Shown here piece by piece: positions 20,569 to 31,364 of a stretch of 64,000 nt of DNA. Below the pieces are notes generated by a model. It ran no database searches. It was not told the DNA's origin and saw nothing but the letters and a program-made list of their open reading frames with translations. The position numbers and the translations under genes are program-made. The stretch spans positions 248,001 through 312,000 of the forward strand of contig JAHDVF020001600.1 in assembly GCA_022606425.2 (NCBI GenBank). The letters are read 5' to 3'. Position 1 is the stretch's first letter, and the number at the start of each line of letters is the position of its first letter. Source of the DNA: Lepidostoma basale. Lineage: Eukaryota; Arthropoda; Insecta; Trichoptera; Lepidostomatidae.

Positions 20569-21281
20569 CTAACTAACTAACCATCACGCCGTCTCCCCGA
20601 AGGGGTAGGCAGAAGGATGGGCTGCCACAATTTTCTTTCCTGAAATATTTCTCTCGCTTCCTCAACATTCATACATCGTGTCATGCACGCGCGTCGATTT
20701 CTCTGACTCCTCACATGGCCGACATTCAATATTTGATTTATTTGATCGTGCCACGTTTTCCTCGGTCTTCCTCTATTTCTGGTTCCATTTACATCATTAA
20801 CATATAACTTTTTACCATTCTTTCTTCATTCATTCTTTCCATATGTCCAAACCATCTTAATGATCCTTTCATTATTTTGTTCATGACACCATCATTCGCA
20901 CCGCATTCACTTCTTATATTTTCATTCGACACTCTATCATACACAGAGTATGCACACATTCGTCTAAGAGATCTCATTTCTACTGCATTTATTCTACTTT
21001 CATCCTTCTTTTGCCAGTTCCATGCTTCGCTTCCATACATAAGGGTCGGTAGAAGAACACCATTGTGCACTGCCATTCTAGCTTTTTTGGATAGGTTTTT
21101 GTTTGCGATGACAACTTTAAGTGCACCATTCACTTTGTTGCCTGCCCCAACCCTTCTTTCAATATCCCTCTCCACTCGCCCATCTCTTATAAACATACTA
21201 CCTAAATACACGAACTCGTCTACTTGCTCCAAATTTTCACCATTCACGCTAATGTTGCAGACTGTCATGGTTTCTTCTTTG
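20569..21281 (-). mobile_element. LINE-A 3' copy with target-site duplication
   Basis: One of the cleanest LINE-A insertions. TGTTTTTAA flanks it at 20560-20568 and 21282-21290, a 9-bp target-site duplication. Minus translation runs MTVCNISVNGENLEQVDEFV, YLGSMFIRDGRVERDIERRV, GVLLPTLMYGSEAWNWQKKD, MRSLRRMCAYSVYDRVSNEN and MERMNEERMVKS, then a frameshift, then the C-terminus, CCCCTTCGGGGAGACGG, TGA and the (GTTA)n tail. It lies 0.3 kb from the end of the Usp2 N-terminal exon. Confidence 0.92.
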
Positions 21282-21290
21282 TGTTTTTAA

Positions 21291-21579
21291 AATAAAATAT
21301 ATTTATATTTAGAATTGTCTTAATATCCTAGATGAAATAAATGCATGTTTCAAAATATGTGGTGTCAGCGTGTGAAAACATTTGGCCAAAAACGTAGTTC
21401 TTGGTAAAGTGTGTGAACTAGCCAACAAAGCGAAATGCTTTTTCAATATTAGTGCAAAACAATACTTGGAATATCAAACGCCTCAAACTAGCAAAGTAAT
21501 TGCAATGTTATATATGTGTTAAACAAACGAAAATATAAAACAACACAAAAAAATCATGGATCATGAATGGGGTACTCAC
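21291..21579. other. intron sequence 3' of the Usp2 N-terminal exon
   Basis: Starts (in gene sense) with the donor GTGAGT at 21579-21574. Otherwise AT-rich and unremarkable. Confidence 0.55.
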
Positions 21580-23466
21580 ATTTTTGATCTGGTACAGCAG
21601 CGAAGAGTCTCCGTTCATCTCCGAATGTTTATTCGAAGTTTCCACGGCGGTATCTTCATTTCTGGTCTTTTCAAACTTTACTTCCTTCTCTAAATCGTCT
21701 TCTTCATGGATTCCGTTGGTCATCTTAGAGTATCCATCTAGTTTCGGTGATACTTTTGTATATTTGTCTTCACAGTCTCCGTTCAGTCTTGCCTTCATCT
21801 TGTAACTGAAATCTGTCTCGTCTGTACCATTTTGAAGGCTGGTATCATCCGATGTCTTTCTCAAGAGGTGGATATTCTCGTGTTCAAATGTTTTGTTCTC
21901 AAAACCTTGTTCCCCATCTATTACATCATCTTTTCCATTGTATTCGACGAATAACCTCGTCTCGTTTTCTGAATTCGGTTCGGAATCTATATAACGGAGT
22001 TTCGCTCCATCGAATTCGTCAGCTGAGAGCAGTGAACTTGCGTTTTTGGGAGAGTACTCGTTATTGTATTTCGGACTGCTGGTTTTAGACGTGGTGGCGT
22101 CTTTCAATGGAGATTCCACGCCGTTCTGCAAGGCGCTCGATATGGGAGTCGATACTTGTATGTACGAAGCGAAATCCGACGTGTGATTCGAGGGGAACTT
22201 CTTCGCTAAGCTATCGGCTTCTTGTTTGTCGAGTTTCCCATTCAATGAGCCAGAACTTCCGATCTCTATGTTTAGGATGTTTTTAGCGTCATTGGTTCTT
22301 TCGTGCTTTGTGATGCTGGACGGGGATTTCGCGTCTCCGTTTCCGACGTAAACGGTTGTGGATTTTTCTAATATCTTACCAATGGCGTTGTTCGCGTTCA
22401 ATTGGTTTTTGACGGCAGTCAGTGGTGTCGGGTTTTTTTTCCCGATGTATATGGTCGAGATGTCGCTGCCGGGTTCGGTGGCGTGCTTGATCGTGTAGCC
22501 GGAGTCTGGGGAGGCCTTGGAGTCGGAGCTATAGCCCGAGCTGGAGGAGAGGAACTCCCAGCGCAGGCTGCCGGCGGAGAAGGGCTTGTGCACGGGCACG
22601 GGCGCGGGCGCGTGGCGCAGCTGGCCGTAGATGTTGTCGCTGGAGCGCGCGGCGGTGCGCGGGCAGCGCGCGGCCAGGCCGGCCAGCTTGCAGTCGAACT
22701 TGCGGCGGATCTCCGCCACGGACAGCTGCAGGTCGTTGCCGTTGTCGTCCGTGGGCCTGGCGCGGCGGGCCTGCGCACAGTCAACGTCGCGCGTTACTTC
22801 GTTAGTGGCGCGGTTAGCACACTCAGGCGGGAAGGCACACTCTACGGGGGTGCTGTTAGTGCGGCGTTTGATAGCGGGGCGGGTGTTAGGCTTGGGTTTT
22901 ACCTCGTCGTCTCTGCGGCGCGGCAGCGGCAGGCGCGCCGCGTCGCCCAGCTTGGCGCGCCCGGGGCCCGTCACGGCCGTGGACAGGCGCTGCGCGGGGG
23001 GCACGTAGAAGTTCGGGGAGTACTTCTTGTACATGTCGGAGGACGACAGGCCTGCGAGCGGGCGCGCCGCGCGCGCGGAGTCCCCGCGCGCGACCGAGGA
23101 GTCCCTGGACTGGGAGCCGCTGCGCGCGGGCCGCGCCAGCCGGGACTCGCACGACATGGCGGGCTCGGACTCGGCCACGCTGGGCGCCCTGGAGTAGCGG
23201 TTCGAGTAGTCGCTCGAGTAGGAGCTCTTCCTCTCTCGCATGCCATCCCCATCGTAGGACAGCTGGCTCCGGTACTCGGAGACGGAGTTGGCCGCGAAGG
23301 AGGACCTGTGGGAGGTGCGCGGGGAGATGTAGGAGCCGTTGGCGGAGCTGTAGTAGGGCCTGTCGAGGGACGTGGAGTGGCTGGAGCGGTAGGAGCCGCC
23401 CGTGAGCGAGCTGGACAGCGAGGTGCTGGTCGAGCTGGAGAAGCGGCTCTGCGACACGACGGGCAT
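21580..23466 (-). CDS. Usp2: Usp2-type deubiquitinase, N-terminal exon (629 codons)
   Basis: A single long minus-strand coding exon, open for 629 codons from ATG at 23466 to the donor AAAAAT/GTGAGT (GT at 21579-21578), ending in phase 0. The ATG context is GCCAAGATG and an in-frame stop lies 17 codons upstream, so no further in-frame start exists. The protein begins MPVVSQSRFSSSTSTSLSSS. It is Ser/Tyr/Arg-rich for the first 150 residues (RSSHSTSLDRPYYSSANGSY), with a basic middle part (PLPRRRDDEVKPKPN) and an acidic, Asn/Ser-rich last 250 residues. I see no folded domain, signal peptide or membrane segment; such N-termini in USP2/Usp2 are regulatory and disordered. The 22.4-23.5 kb part is very GC- and CpG-rich compared with everything around it. 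It joins in frame to the exon at 2056 across a 19.5-kb intron. The assignment is by position, phase and the Cys box downstream, plus the characteristic MPVVS start. Confidence 0.82.
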
Positions 23467-23603
23467 CTTGGCGAGGGCGCTGAGCGACTGAGGTATAAAG
23501 GGGAGTCTATTTGTCTATTTGTTTAAGAAGGGGACCCGCTTGACTTTGTACTTTCTCATGGTCTTGCTGCTGCCGGAGTGGTCCCGAACACACTGCATGT
23601 CAT
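23467..23603 (-). other. Usp2: Usp2 5' UTR on the same exon, with uORFs
   Basis: The acceptor TTTGTTTCAG (AG at 23605-23604) begins this exon. A 27-codon upstream ORF starts at 23598 (MQCVRDHSGSSKTMRKYKVK) and stops at 23517-23515, in the same frame as the main ATG. A second ATG at 23603 opens a 15-codon ORF in another frame. An alternative acceptor ATACCTCAG at 23489-23488 would remove both. Confidence 0.6.
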
Positions 23604-23625
23604 CTGAAACAAACGTATAAATTAC

Positions 23626-23695
23626 TATCTTCTTCTTCTTCGTCAGCCCTTATCGGTCCACTGCTGGACATAGGCCTCCTCCTTTCCCTAAATAA
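23626..23695 (-). mobile_element. LINE-E-type 3' end
   Basis: Minus reading gives EEAYVQQWTDKG, stop, then a GAAGAAGAAG tail: the very end of an RTE-like LINE. Confidence 0.65.
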
Positions 23696-23747
23696 ATCAC
23701 TATTGGCTTACATAAATCTAACAATTTCGCTTTTTAATTATAACAAC

Positions 23748-23830
23748 AAACAATCACACCGTTTCCCCGTAAGGGTGAACAGAGAGAATGGACCGCCTCA
23801 CATCTCTAGCTTCCTCCACATTCACACAGC
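23748..23830 (-). mobile_element. LINE-A 3' fragment with (GTT)n-type tail
   Basis: Antisense ACAACAAACAATCACACCG, then a decayed 3' end. Confidence 0.7.
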
Positions 23831-23929
23831 AAAACATATATTTCATTGCCATCAAATAACACGTTTCATTTTGTCAGGATATTATCAAATGACATTTGAT
23901 AATACTTTAACATAGTTGATATTTTCCTT

Positions 23930-24320
23930 AACAAAACCTGCGTAAGGCCTATACTGACATATAGCATTGAGACCAGAGGGGATACCATAATAACGAAGGC
24001 TAAAGTAAGGGTTCGCTTCTCTGTTTAGAGAAGCGGACACTGAGGACAATAGCAGGGGAGAGATAGGGTGAAGAACATGGCTATCCACGAAACATGCAAG
24101 GTGGAAGATATGTAAGATGGGGTAGATAACGCAGAAGACACTGGAATGAGGGTGGATCCCTCCAGAATCCCACACGTTGTGGCGCATCAGATTCCTGTTG
24201 CCTAACGTCGCCCCGGAAGACCGCCAAAGATGGAGGAATAGCTGGGAATCGACCTCCCAAGAGAGGCCAGCCTGATTACAGGAACAGACCAAAGGTCTAA
24301 AAGGCGAAGAAGAAGAAGAG
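23930..24320 (+). mobile_element. LINE-B fragment, second subfamily
   Basis: Plus sequence matches 59610-60020: KTCVRPILTYSIETR-like start, then a GHSNRWIPPESHTL-equivalent region, GAATCGACCTCCCAAGAGAG and a GAAGAAGAAGAAGAGG tail. Frames are broken. Confidence 0.8.
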
Positions 24321-24454
24321 GAAATATCAACTTTCTTGGTAAGTAATGTAAAATAAGTCTGATATGTAGCCAGGATAGAACAGTGTGACGGCCCTTATGA
24401 GTGTTTTTTATTATTATTAAAACGTGTTTTTAATTAATGGTATTAGATTTCTTG

Positions 24455-24550
24455 AAGATTATCTTGACACACCTCTTTAGCTTCCACCACATTCATATAG
24501 CGTGGCATACACGTACAACGATTGTTCCAACTTCTAACATGGCCAACATG
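24455..24550 (-). mobile_element. LINE-A small fragment
   Basis: Matches the NRRACMTRCMNVEEAREVCQ-coding segment in antisense. Confidence 0.65.
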
Positions 24551-24574
24551 CCATAAAAAATCAGTAACTCAATA

Positions 24575-24655
24575 TTATGAAGAATGAATCAGATTGTGTC
24601 CAGAATCGAACTCGAGTCCTCTGAATCAAGAGCCAAGCGTTTTGTCCCCTAGACG
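24575..24655 (-). mobile_element. SINE-2 head fragment
   Basis: GAATCGAACTCGAGTCC and CCAAGCGTTTTGTCCCCTAG correspond to the SINE-2 head in antisense. Confidence 0.7.
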
Positions 24656-24724
24656 ACGATCAAGATTTAATTTAAAGATTAAAAGTAAATAGCACATATT
24701 TCGAGGGACACATATTCTCAAGGA

Positions 24725-25160
24725 ATTGACTTCTTCTTATGCTCTATTTAGGACTGCGTACTGTTATTTCTCAGAGCCTGTTCCTGGGATACAGATGTCC
24801 AACTGTCTCGCCATCTTTTCGGTGGTCTTCCTGCAGGTCGATTTCCTGTTGGTACTTTTTTGCGGCTATATTTATCACTCATTCAGAACATGCTCTTTCC
24901 ACATGATGTCTCCAGTAGCGTCTTCACAGTCTTCTCCATCGCACGACATCTTCCGCATTGCAGATCTTTCTTATTTCAGAATTTCTTACTCTGTCTTGGA
25001 GTGTCGTTCCCGCAACGGATCGGAGAGTCTTCTTTTCTGTGGTTCTTAGGAGACTTTTTGTTCTGATGGTGTCAGCTCTCGTTTCTATTCCATATGTCAT
25101 TATAGGACGTACGCATGTCTTGTAGATTCCCATTTTGCTCTCTTTTAGCAAATTTCAATA
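24725..25160 (-). mobile_element. LINE-B fragment
   Basis: Minus translation reads KMGIYKTCVRPIMTYGIETR, RTTEKKTLRSVAGTTLQDRV and RNSEIRKICNAEDVVRWRR, then a decayed C-terminus. Confidence 0.8.
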
Positions 25161-25184
25161 CAATTCAATTAACTGTTTTTAGTT

Positions 25185-25735
25185 TTTGAAGTTTTTTAAA
25201 ATTGTCATCGCAAACAAAAACCTATCCAAAAAAGCTAGAATGGCAGTGCACAATGGTGTTCTTCTACCGACCCTTATGTATGGAAGCGAAGCATGGAACT
25301 GGCAAAAGAAGGATGAAAGTAGAATAAATGCAGTAGAAATAAGATCTCTTAGACGAATGTGTGGATACTATGTGTTTGATAGAGTGTCGAATGAAAATAT
25401 AAGAAGTGAATGCGGTGCGAATGATGGTGTCATGAACAAAATAATGAAAGGATCATTAAGATGGTTTGGACATATGGAAAGAATGAATGAAGAAGGAATG
25501 GTAAAAAAATTATATGTTAATGATGTAAATGGAACCAGAAATAGAGGAAGACCGAGGAAAACGTAACACGATCAAAAAAATCAAATTTTGAATGTCGGCC
25601 ATGTGAGGAGTCAGAGAAATCGACGCGCGTGCATGACACGATGTATGAATGTTGAGGAAGTCAGGAAAGAAAAGTGTGGCAGTCCATTCTTTCTGTCGGG
25701 GGGCGGCGTGATGGTTAGTTAGTTAGTTAGTTTAG
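25185..25735 (+). mobile_element. LINE-A 3' copy
   Basis: Plus translation reads KKARMAVHNGVLLPTLMYGS, MCGYYVFDRVSNENIRSECG, SLRWFGHMERMNEEGMVKKL and NGTRNRGRPRKT, stop. The C-terminus then has small deletions; the hairpin is destroyed (TCGGGGGGCGG). Tail GGTTAGTTAGTTAGTTAG. Confidence 0.88.
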
Positions 25736-26064
25736 AGCGTGATGTAGATACTGAGAGATCGGGAAGTGCGGAATAATTTTAAAAATTACTGCAAAATATC
25801 AAACAAAGATGTGAATGTAACAGAAGTTAAGGTCACGTTATCGCAAACAGCTGATTTACGGAGCTCTGGCGGTCGAGCCTTGAAACTCGCTCGGGCAAGC
25901 GCCTGTCAAACTATTCCAAAGAAATTAATTTAAAAACAGCATACGACCGATGTAGGAATGGAAATTGGTAAAATAATATTCACAGTGTAGCTTAATTGTT
26001 TCAAAGCATTGTCCTTGGATTGTCGTTCATTTCTTTCGACTGATAGGCGGTTGTACTCGTATAC
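25736..26064. other. unclassified, mostly unique sequence
   Basis: No gene, repeat family or clear regulatory motif seen. Confidence 0.4.
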
Positions 26065-26440
26065 ACAACTCAGAAATCCTGAGTGATATAGGTCTGTTCG
26101 TCCCTGATAATTATCTTTGACAAAGGGGCCATAGATTGTTTTATCTCCCACGATTCAAAACCAACCTGCCAATGGTTATGCCGGTAGGTAGAGCAATATC
26201 TTTGCTTAATCGTATCACCTCGGAGTTTGACATATTTTGGCTCATCTGAGGGAAGTACTATCTTTATTATAATTGTATGGTATATTTATTTTATTAATTT
26301 GTCGTGCATCTTATGTTTCTCGCTCTTTTTATTAATCTATTATGTATTACTTATTATTGTGTATCTCTAACTTGTATCTTTAGTGTATTGGAAAAAAAAT
26401 CTGTAATGCTTTAGATTTAAAATAAATAAATGAAATGAAA
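26065..26440 (+). mobile_element. LINE-C 3' end, diverged
   Basis: ILSDIGLFVPDNYL-like start, TNLPMVMPVGRAISLLNRIT and SEFDIF are readable. A long 3' UTR follows. Confidence 0.72.
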
Positions 26441-26740
26441 TAAGGAATCGATGTGCATGCAATGTTGAAAAAGTTGTAAGAGTATGTAATAAATGAACAG
26501 TATAGCGATCAGTGGCGTGCCTAGGGTCAACCAGTAAGGCAAGCCCGTCCGACTTTTTTGTGTTAAAATATTAGTAGAGGGTCACGATAATGTATTTTTC
26601 CGGATTAAAAGAGTTTTATCGTTCTAAATTAATTTCTTAAATTAATTGATTTTAAATCCCATCTTAGGCGCATTTTAAATCTAACATACACAACAAATAA
26701 TTTTCTGCGTCATCAAACTCATGTTCTTGTAACTAACTAT
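26441..26740. other. unclassified AT-rich sequence
   Basis: Nothing recognised. Confidence 0.4.
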
Positions 26741-26945
26741 CTAACTTACCATCACGCCGTCTCCCCGGAGGGGTAGGCAGAAAGAATGGAACGCCACACT
26801 GTTCTGTCCTGACATATAATACTTCTCTCGATTCCTCTACATTCATACATCTTGTCATGCACGCACGTCGATTTCTCCGACTCCTCACGTGACCGACATT
26901 CAATATTTGATTGATTTGATCGTGCCACGTTTTCCTCGGCCTTCC
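26741..26945 (-). mobile_element. LINE-A 3' fragment, UCCG loop
   Basis: Antisense tail TAACTAACTATCTAAC, sense CCCCTCCGGGGAGACGG, then the C-terminal coding region. Confidence 0.8.
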
Positions 26946-26999
26946 ACCACCAAGGGTATAAAAGGAGAATAAGGAAAATAATCAGAACCTGAAGACACA

Positions 27000-27290
27000 T
27001 TCAAAACTGCGAAATGAAGACACTTAAAAGCATTGCTGACAAACCCTTCGTGACAGAATACGAAACGAGGATATATATAAGATGGGAACGGCAAAGAAGT
27101 ATGTTCTGGAATGAACATGTGACCAGGATGACAGAATCAGGGGCCGTAAGAATGGCAAGGGAAGGTTAACCTCAAGGAGGCAGACCTCAGAGACGATCTC
27201 CAAAGATATAAATAAAAAACTGGCAGGCCACTTCTCAAGAAGGAACTTGACGCAGAGAATAACAGGCCAAAAGTCTAATCTAAGAAGAAG
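27000..27290 (+). mobile_element. LINE-B fragment, diverged
   Basis: Starts MKTLKSIADKP-like and ends with the GGCCAAAAGTCTAATC / AAGAAGAAG tail typical of LINE-B. Heavily mutated. Confidence 0.6.
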
Positions 27291-27404
27291 AGTAACGAAT
27301 CCGATCGATTCCTGGCTTGATCCCAAATGAAGCCTTGCAACAATGCCTTAGAAGAGCAAAACATGTCATTCCATCTAAAATATTATATAATAAAACTCTG
27401 GGGA

Positions 27405-27815
27405 GACTGACGTTTTTATAATTATTCTTCTACTTCTTCCTTGTTGTAGAAATGGTCTGATCTCCAGAGTGTTGCTCCTCCTGTGAGGTAGACTCCAAGC
27501 TGTCCTTCCATCTTTAAGGAGGTCTTCTACAAGGACGAGTACCATGAGGCTGATTATGCAATGCAATAGAGGGGAGTCTGGTGGTGTCCACTCTTTGAAC
27601 ATGACCTTACCAGTCCCTTCTTCGCTGTCTGCTCCATTTTATAATATCCTCAACCTCACATATCTCTCTTATTCTGGTGTTCCTCACGCGATTTCTCAGT
27701 GTCTTGTCTGCTATCGTTCGCAGTGTCTTCTTCTCGGAAGTGCTCAAAACTTGTTTGGTCCTTACTGTGTCTGCCCTTGCTTCGACGCCATATGTTATAA
27801 TTGCTGAAATGCTGA
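27405..27815 (-). mobile_element. LINE-B 3' copy
   Basis: Antisense of the 38064-38475 copy: TTCTACTTCTTCCTTGTTGT tail, then the TTSQEE..., HVQRMD and KTLRTIADKTLRNRVRNTRI segments on the minus strand. Confidence 0.83.
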
Positions 27816-28175
27816 TATTAGGAAGGAATGTAGAGCGAAAGAAGGTTTTAGTATTATGAACAAAATTATGAAAGGATCGCTGCGTTGGTTCGGACATACG
27901 GAGCGCATGGGTGAAGAAAGAATGGTTAAAAAAGTATACGTTAACGATGTAAATGGAGTAAGGAGTCGAGGTAGACCGAGAAAAACGTGGCATGATCAAA
28001 TTAATCAAATATTAAAGGTTGGTCATGTCAGAAGCCGGAAGAATACGTGCGTGTATGACTCGATGTATTAATGTGAAGGAAGCTAGAGAGGTATGTCAGG
28101 ATAGAGTAGTGTGGCGGTCCATTCTCTCTGCCTACCCCTGCGGAGAAACGGCGTGATGGTTTGTTGTTGTTGTTG
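27816..28175 (+). mobile_element. LINE-A 3' copy, UGCG loop and (TTG)n tail
   Basis: Plus translation reads MNKIMKGSLRWFGHTERMGE, VNDVNGVRSRGRPRKTWHDQ and INQILKVGHVRSRKN. The end is CCCCTGCGGAGAAACGGCG, TGA, then GGTTTGTTGTTGTTGTTG. This tail differs from the (GTTA)n of the main subfamily. Confidence 0.86.
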
Positions 28176-28259
28176 TTGCACGTTTTTTTTATAATCTCAT
28201 TATATATATCTGTTCTTCCCGCTGTATATTCCTGTGGTGTATCATTATTTTTATATTTT

Positions 28260-28510
28260 ATATAATGTTCCTAAAATGTTCGTGTATTATATATTATGCT
28301 TATTTATTTATTCAATAAAGTACAGCGGAGCATAGAAGTAAGATGGGGTAGATTAAATGTGGTCTGGCACCCCCTTGTTGTTGCCGTCTTTAAATGCAAG
28401 TCCCGGATGGACCGGGGACAGGCCCAGGGAGTGTACGAACGAGGCTCACAAAAGGGCGCCGCTACGCCCTATAACAGCCTCGGGTATGTGGCGGGAACTT
28501 TAATGTAAAA
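28260..28510 (-). repeat. R2 repeat
   Basis: About 250 bp, nearly identical to 56597-56850. Antisense end: TTGAATAAATAAATAAG. Internal blocks GTCCCGGATGGACCGGGGAC and AGGGCGCCGCTACGCCCTAT. Probably the 3' part of a LINE-G-type element. Confidence 0.78.
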
Positions 28511-28947
28511 AAAATCTCATTATAACTTTATTTTCAAACGCGCTCATGAAATTATTGAACCCGTTTCATTATTATTCGAAATTTAAAATGGCGACGTTTT
28601 GCATTGCTCTTATGACCCACAGTTTGACGATTGCCGCCTTGCAAAATATATCAAGATCACTTGTTTATGGTTATATTCGTATGCGCAATCCAACAAGGCC
28701 AAACGAACAGCGTGTGTGTAGCATTCTTATACAACCGTTTGATAAGGCATCACTCTAATTGTTTGCCAGAAGCCTCTGATAATCTCCACACTTCTCCACC
28801 ACGGGCCTTCTCCCATCCAGCTGGGATGCCTGACGTCATCGAATCATCTGCCCACTGAAGGGCACAGGCATCTATCAACCGTCCACATAAACCTGTCTTA
28901 CGGATTTAGTTCAAATGCTCACTGTAGGACACAGGCAATCAGCATTT
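28511..28947. other. unclassified sequence
   Basis: Contains short open frames without family resemblance. Nothing else recognised. Confidence 0.4.
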
Positions 28948-29195
28948 AACTAACTAACTAACCATCACGCCGTCTCTCCTAAGGGGTCGGCAGAAAGAAT
29001 GGACTGCCACACTGTTCTGTCCTGACATACATCTCTCGCATTCTCTACATTCATACGTCGTATAATGCACGCATATCGATTTCTCCAACTCCTGACGTGA
29101 CCAACATTTAATATTTTGATCGCGTCGAGTTTTCCTCGGCTTTCCTCTATTTCTAGCTCCGTTCACATCGTTTACATATAATCCACATCTCAAAC
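28948..29195 (-). mobile_element. LINE-A 3' fragment
   Basis: (TAAC)n tail; sense CCCCTTAGGAGAGACGG, a loop exception (UUAG). Minus translation reads LYVNDVNGARNRGKPRKT. Confidence 0.82.
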
Positions 29196-29454
29196 GGCTT
29201 CAACTGGTTCATTACATTCACTTTCAGAGTCCAAGTAGAACACCCCATACATAAAATACCATTATTTGTCGGAGTTTCATGTAAAGATTATCGTTGCAAA
29301 AGGTTTGCGTTTCTTATTTTATTAAATACGCGTATATATGAATCTAAATCCACACGTCTGACGTCATACTATTAATCCACAGGCTTTAATCTCCATTCAA
29401 AATAATTCTATAATGAAATTCAAAGTGAAAGACGAAATGTATGACCTTTTCCAA
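29196..29454. other. unclassified sequence
   Basis: Nothing recognised. Confidence 0.4.
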
Positions 29455-29967
29455 AACACCCAAAACATGTAACCTGGCTGTAGAGAACCAACCCATACCC
29501 CAACGCCTCCAGGTATCTAGGCATAGACCTGGTTGAAGGAGTTGATCTGCGCGAAGAAATACAAGCCCAAGTCAACAAGCCAGCTACAATCTCTGGTGCT
29601 CTAAAATCCACAATATGGAAAAACAAAGACATTGGCGTTGGGGCAAAGAATGACAGTCAGGACCAAACAAATTCTGAGGACTTCTGAGATGAAGACACTG
29701 AGGACGATAGCAGACAAGATAATGACACGATAATTAGAGAGATACCATATGTGAGGTTCGGAATACTATAAGAAGAGTAGACAGTGAAGAAAGGACTGGT
29801 ACGATCATGTCCAAAGAATGGACACCACCAGACTTCCTTATATTGCACTACATAATCAGTCTCACGGGATTCGTCTTCGTGGAAGACCTCCTAAAAGATG
29901 GAAGGACAGCTGGGAATCTACCTCACAGGAGGAGCAACCCTCTGGAGATCCGACTACATAGGTCTAC
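29455..29967 (+). mobile_element. LINE-B copy, host of a hAT insertion
   Basis: Plus reading YLGIDLVEGVDLREEIQAQV, NKPATISGALKSTIWKNKDI, then the C-terminal region to GAGATCCGACTACATAGG. The copy is cut at 29967, where CAGTGTTTCCC begins. Confidence 0.78.
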
Positions 29968-30600
29968 AGCAGTGTTTCCCAGCGTGGAGCGTACGCCCCA
30001 TCGGGGCGCAATTTGAATGTCTTGGGGGGCAATGCACAAATCATTAATATTTGTTACATTCGTGGCGGTACTGCCATAGAAGCCCCGAAGCCCGGCTTGC
30101 GTAAGAAATTTTGAATCAAAACCTCTTCTGACTTACAGAGGTTTTAGCTCTTTGGCACGATTTCTTAGATTTGGGGGTTTTGATCCAAAGTTTCTTACGC
30201 AAGCCGGACTTCTGGGCTTCTATGGTAGTACCGCTACCGGTTACATTGTTTTGGAAAAAAAAAACAGTTAAGCATTAGTGAGTTATTTGACAGACATCAA
30301 TGACAACATCTTTGAAAAATTAAACATGCTAAATTAACAATTTCACGGAGCAAACAAGACCCCTTTTGATGGAAAATCTAAGATATTTGGCTTCATTGTA
30401 CTTATGTTGTGTATAAAAAAATGTTTTGGACAGCAAATTTTACTGGCTAAATAAGTGTAAGGTGACTGATTCAGTTGTAATTGTTATTTTGGATCACTTG
30501 GATAAAATGGCCAGTGACTTAAATGACAGATATTCAGATTTAAAACAAATTTCCTTCCCATCTTGGATAACTCAACCAATATTGGTAGATATAACTGCTG
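29968..30600 (+). pseudogene. hAT transposon remnant
   Basis: Left end CAGTGTTTCCCAGCGTGGAG is hAT-like. Inside, plus reading CKVTDSVVIVILDHLDKMAS and DLNDRYSDLKQISFPSWITQ matches the C-terminal part of ZBED5/SCAND3-type hAT transposases. The right end is lost in a LINE-B copy. MITE-1 is inserted at 30061-30239. Confidence 0.7.
30061..30239. mobile_element. MITE-1, 8-bp target-site duplication
   Basis: A 179-bp element with arms of about 60 bp: GCGGTACTGCCATAGAAGCC at the left and the inverted GGCTTCTATGGTAGTACCGC at the right. The 8-bp duplication GTTACATT flanks it at 30053-30060 and 30240-30247. 8-bp duplications are a mark of the hAT superfamily. No ORF inside. Confidence 0.9.
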
Positions 30601-31000
30601 TGGCCAATAATAACATATGGCGCCGAAGCAAGGGCAGACACAGTAAGGACCAAACAAGTTTTGAAGACTTCCGAAATGAAGACACTGAGGACGATAGCAG
30701 ACAAGACACTGAGGGATCGCGTGAGGAACACCAGAATAAGAGAGATATGTGAGGTTGAGGATATTATAAGATGGAGCAGACAGCGAAAAGGGGACTGGTA
30801 CGGTCATGTTCAAAGAATGGACACCACCAGACTCCCCTATATTACATTACATAATCAGCCTCATGGGACTCGTCCTCGTGGAAGACCTCAAAGATGGAAG
30901 GACAGCTGGGAATCTACTTCACAGGAGGGACAACCCTCTGGAGAACAGACTACATAATATAGGTCTACAGCAAAGTCGCCAGCAAATCGATCGACTGCAG
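30601..31000 (+). mobile_element. LINE-B 3' copy
   Basis: Plus translation reads MKTLRTIADKTLRDRVRNTR, IREICEVEDIIRWSRQRKGD and HVQRMDTTRLPYITLHNQPH, then RPQRWKDSWEST. Confidence 0.85.
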
Positions 31001-31264
31001 GGCACAGCCAATCGCCAATCTCCACTCTAATAAGATCGAACCTCTATTTATTTCCTACAAGCATACAATTGATATTACAATCTCGGCTCGTTGGAATATA
31101 TACAGGATTATTAATAAGATTGCAAGTCCACACGAAAGTATTGTGGTTTCTTTGTTTTGTAACCATGGCAACGAATTTGTTAAATCGATATCTCGAAACG
31201 TAAATAACAAATGCACAACAACGAAATTGATGACCGATTGAGTGGTGAAGACCTCTTCAGTCTT
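31001..31264. other. unclassified sequence
   Basis: Nothing recognised. A small LINE-A antisense piece follows at 31280-31345. Confidence 0.4.
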
Positions 31265-31364
31265 TTACAGTGACATTATTTTTTGTATTCATCTACATTC
31301 GTACGTCATGTCATGCAAGCACGTCAATTTTTACGATTCCTGACATTGAAATGTATTTTGATTA

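Noticed and set aside
22419..23252. Other long frames in the same exon (several of 80-125 codons)
   Set aside because: GC-rich shadows of the Usp2 exon; low-complexity Ala/Arg/Pro translations.
22402..23526. Plus-strand ORF of 374 codons opposite the Usp2 N-terminal exon
   Set aside because: It lies antisense to a well-supported coding exon in very GC-rich sequence. Its Gly/Ala/Arg/Val-rich composition is what an antisense frame gives there. No family resemblance or splice signals.
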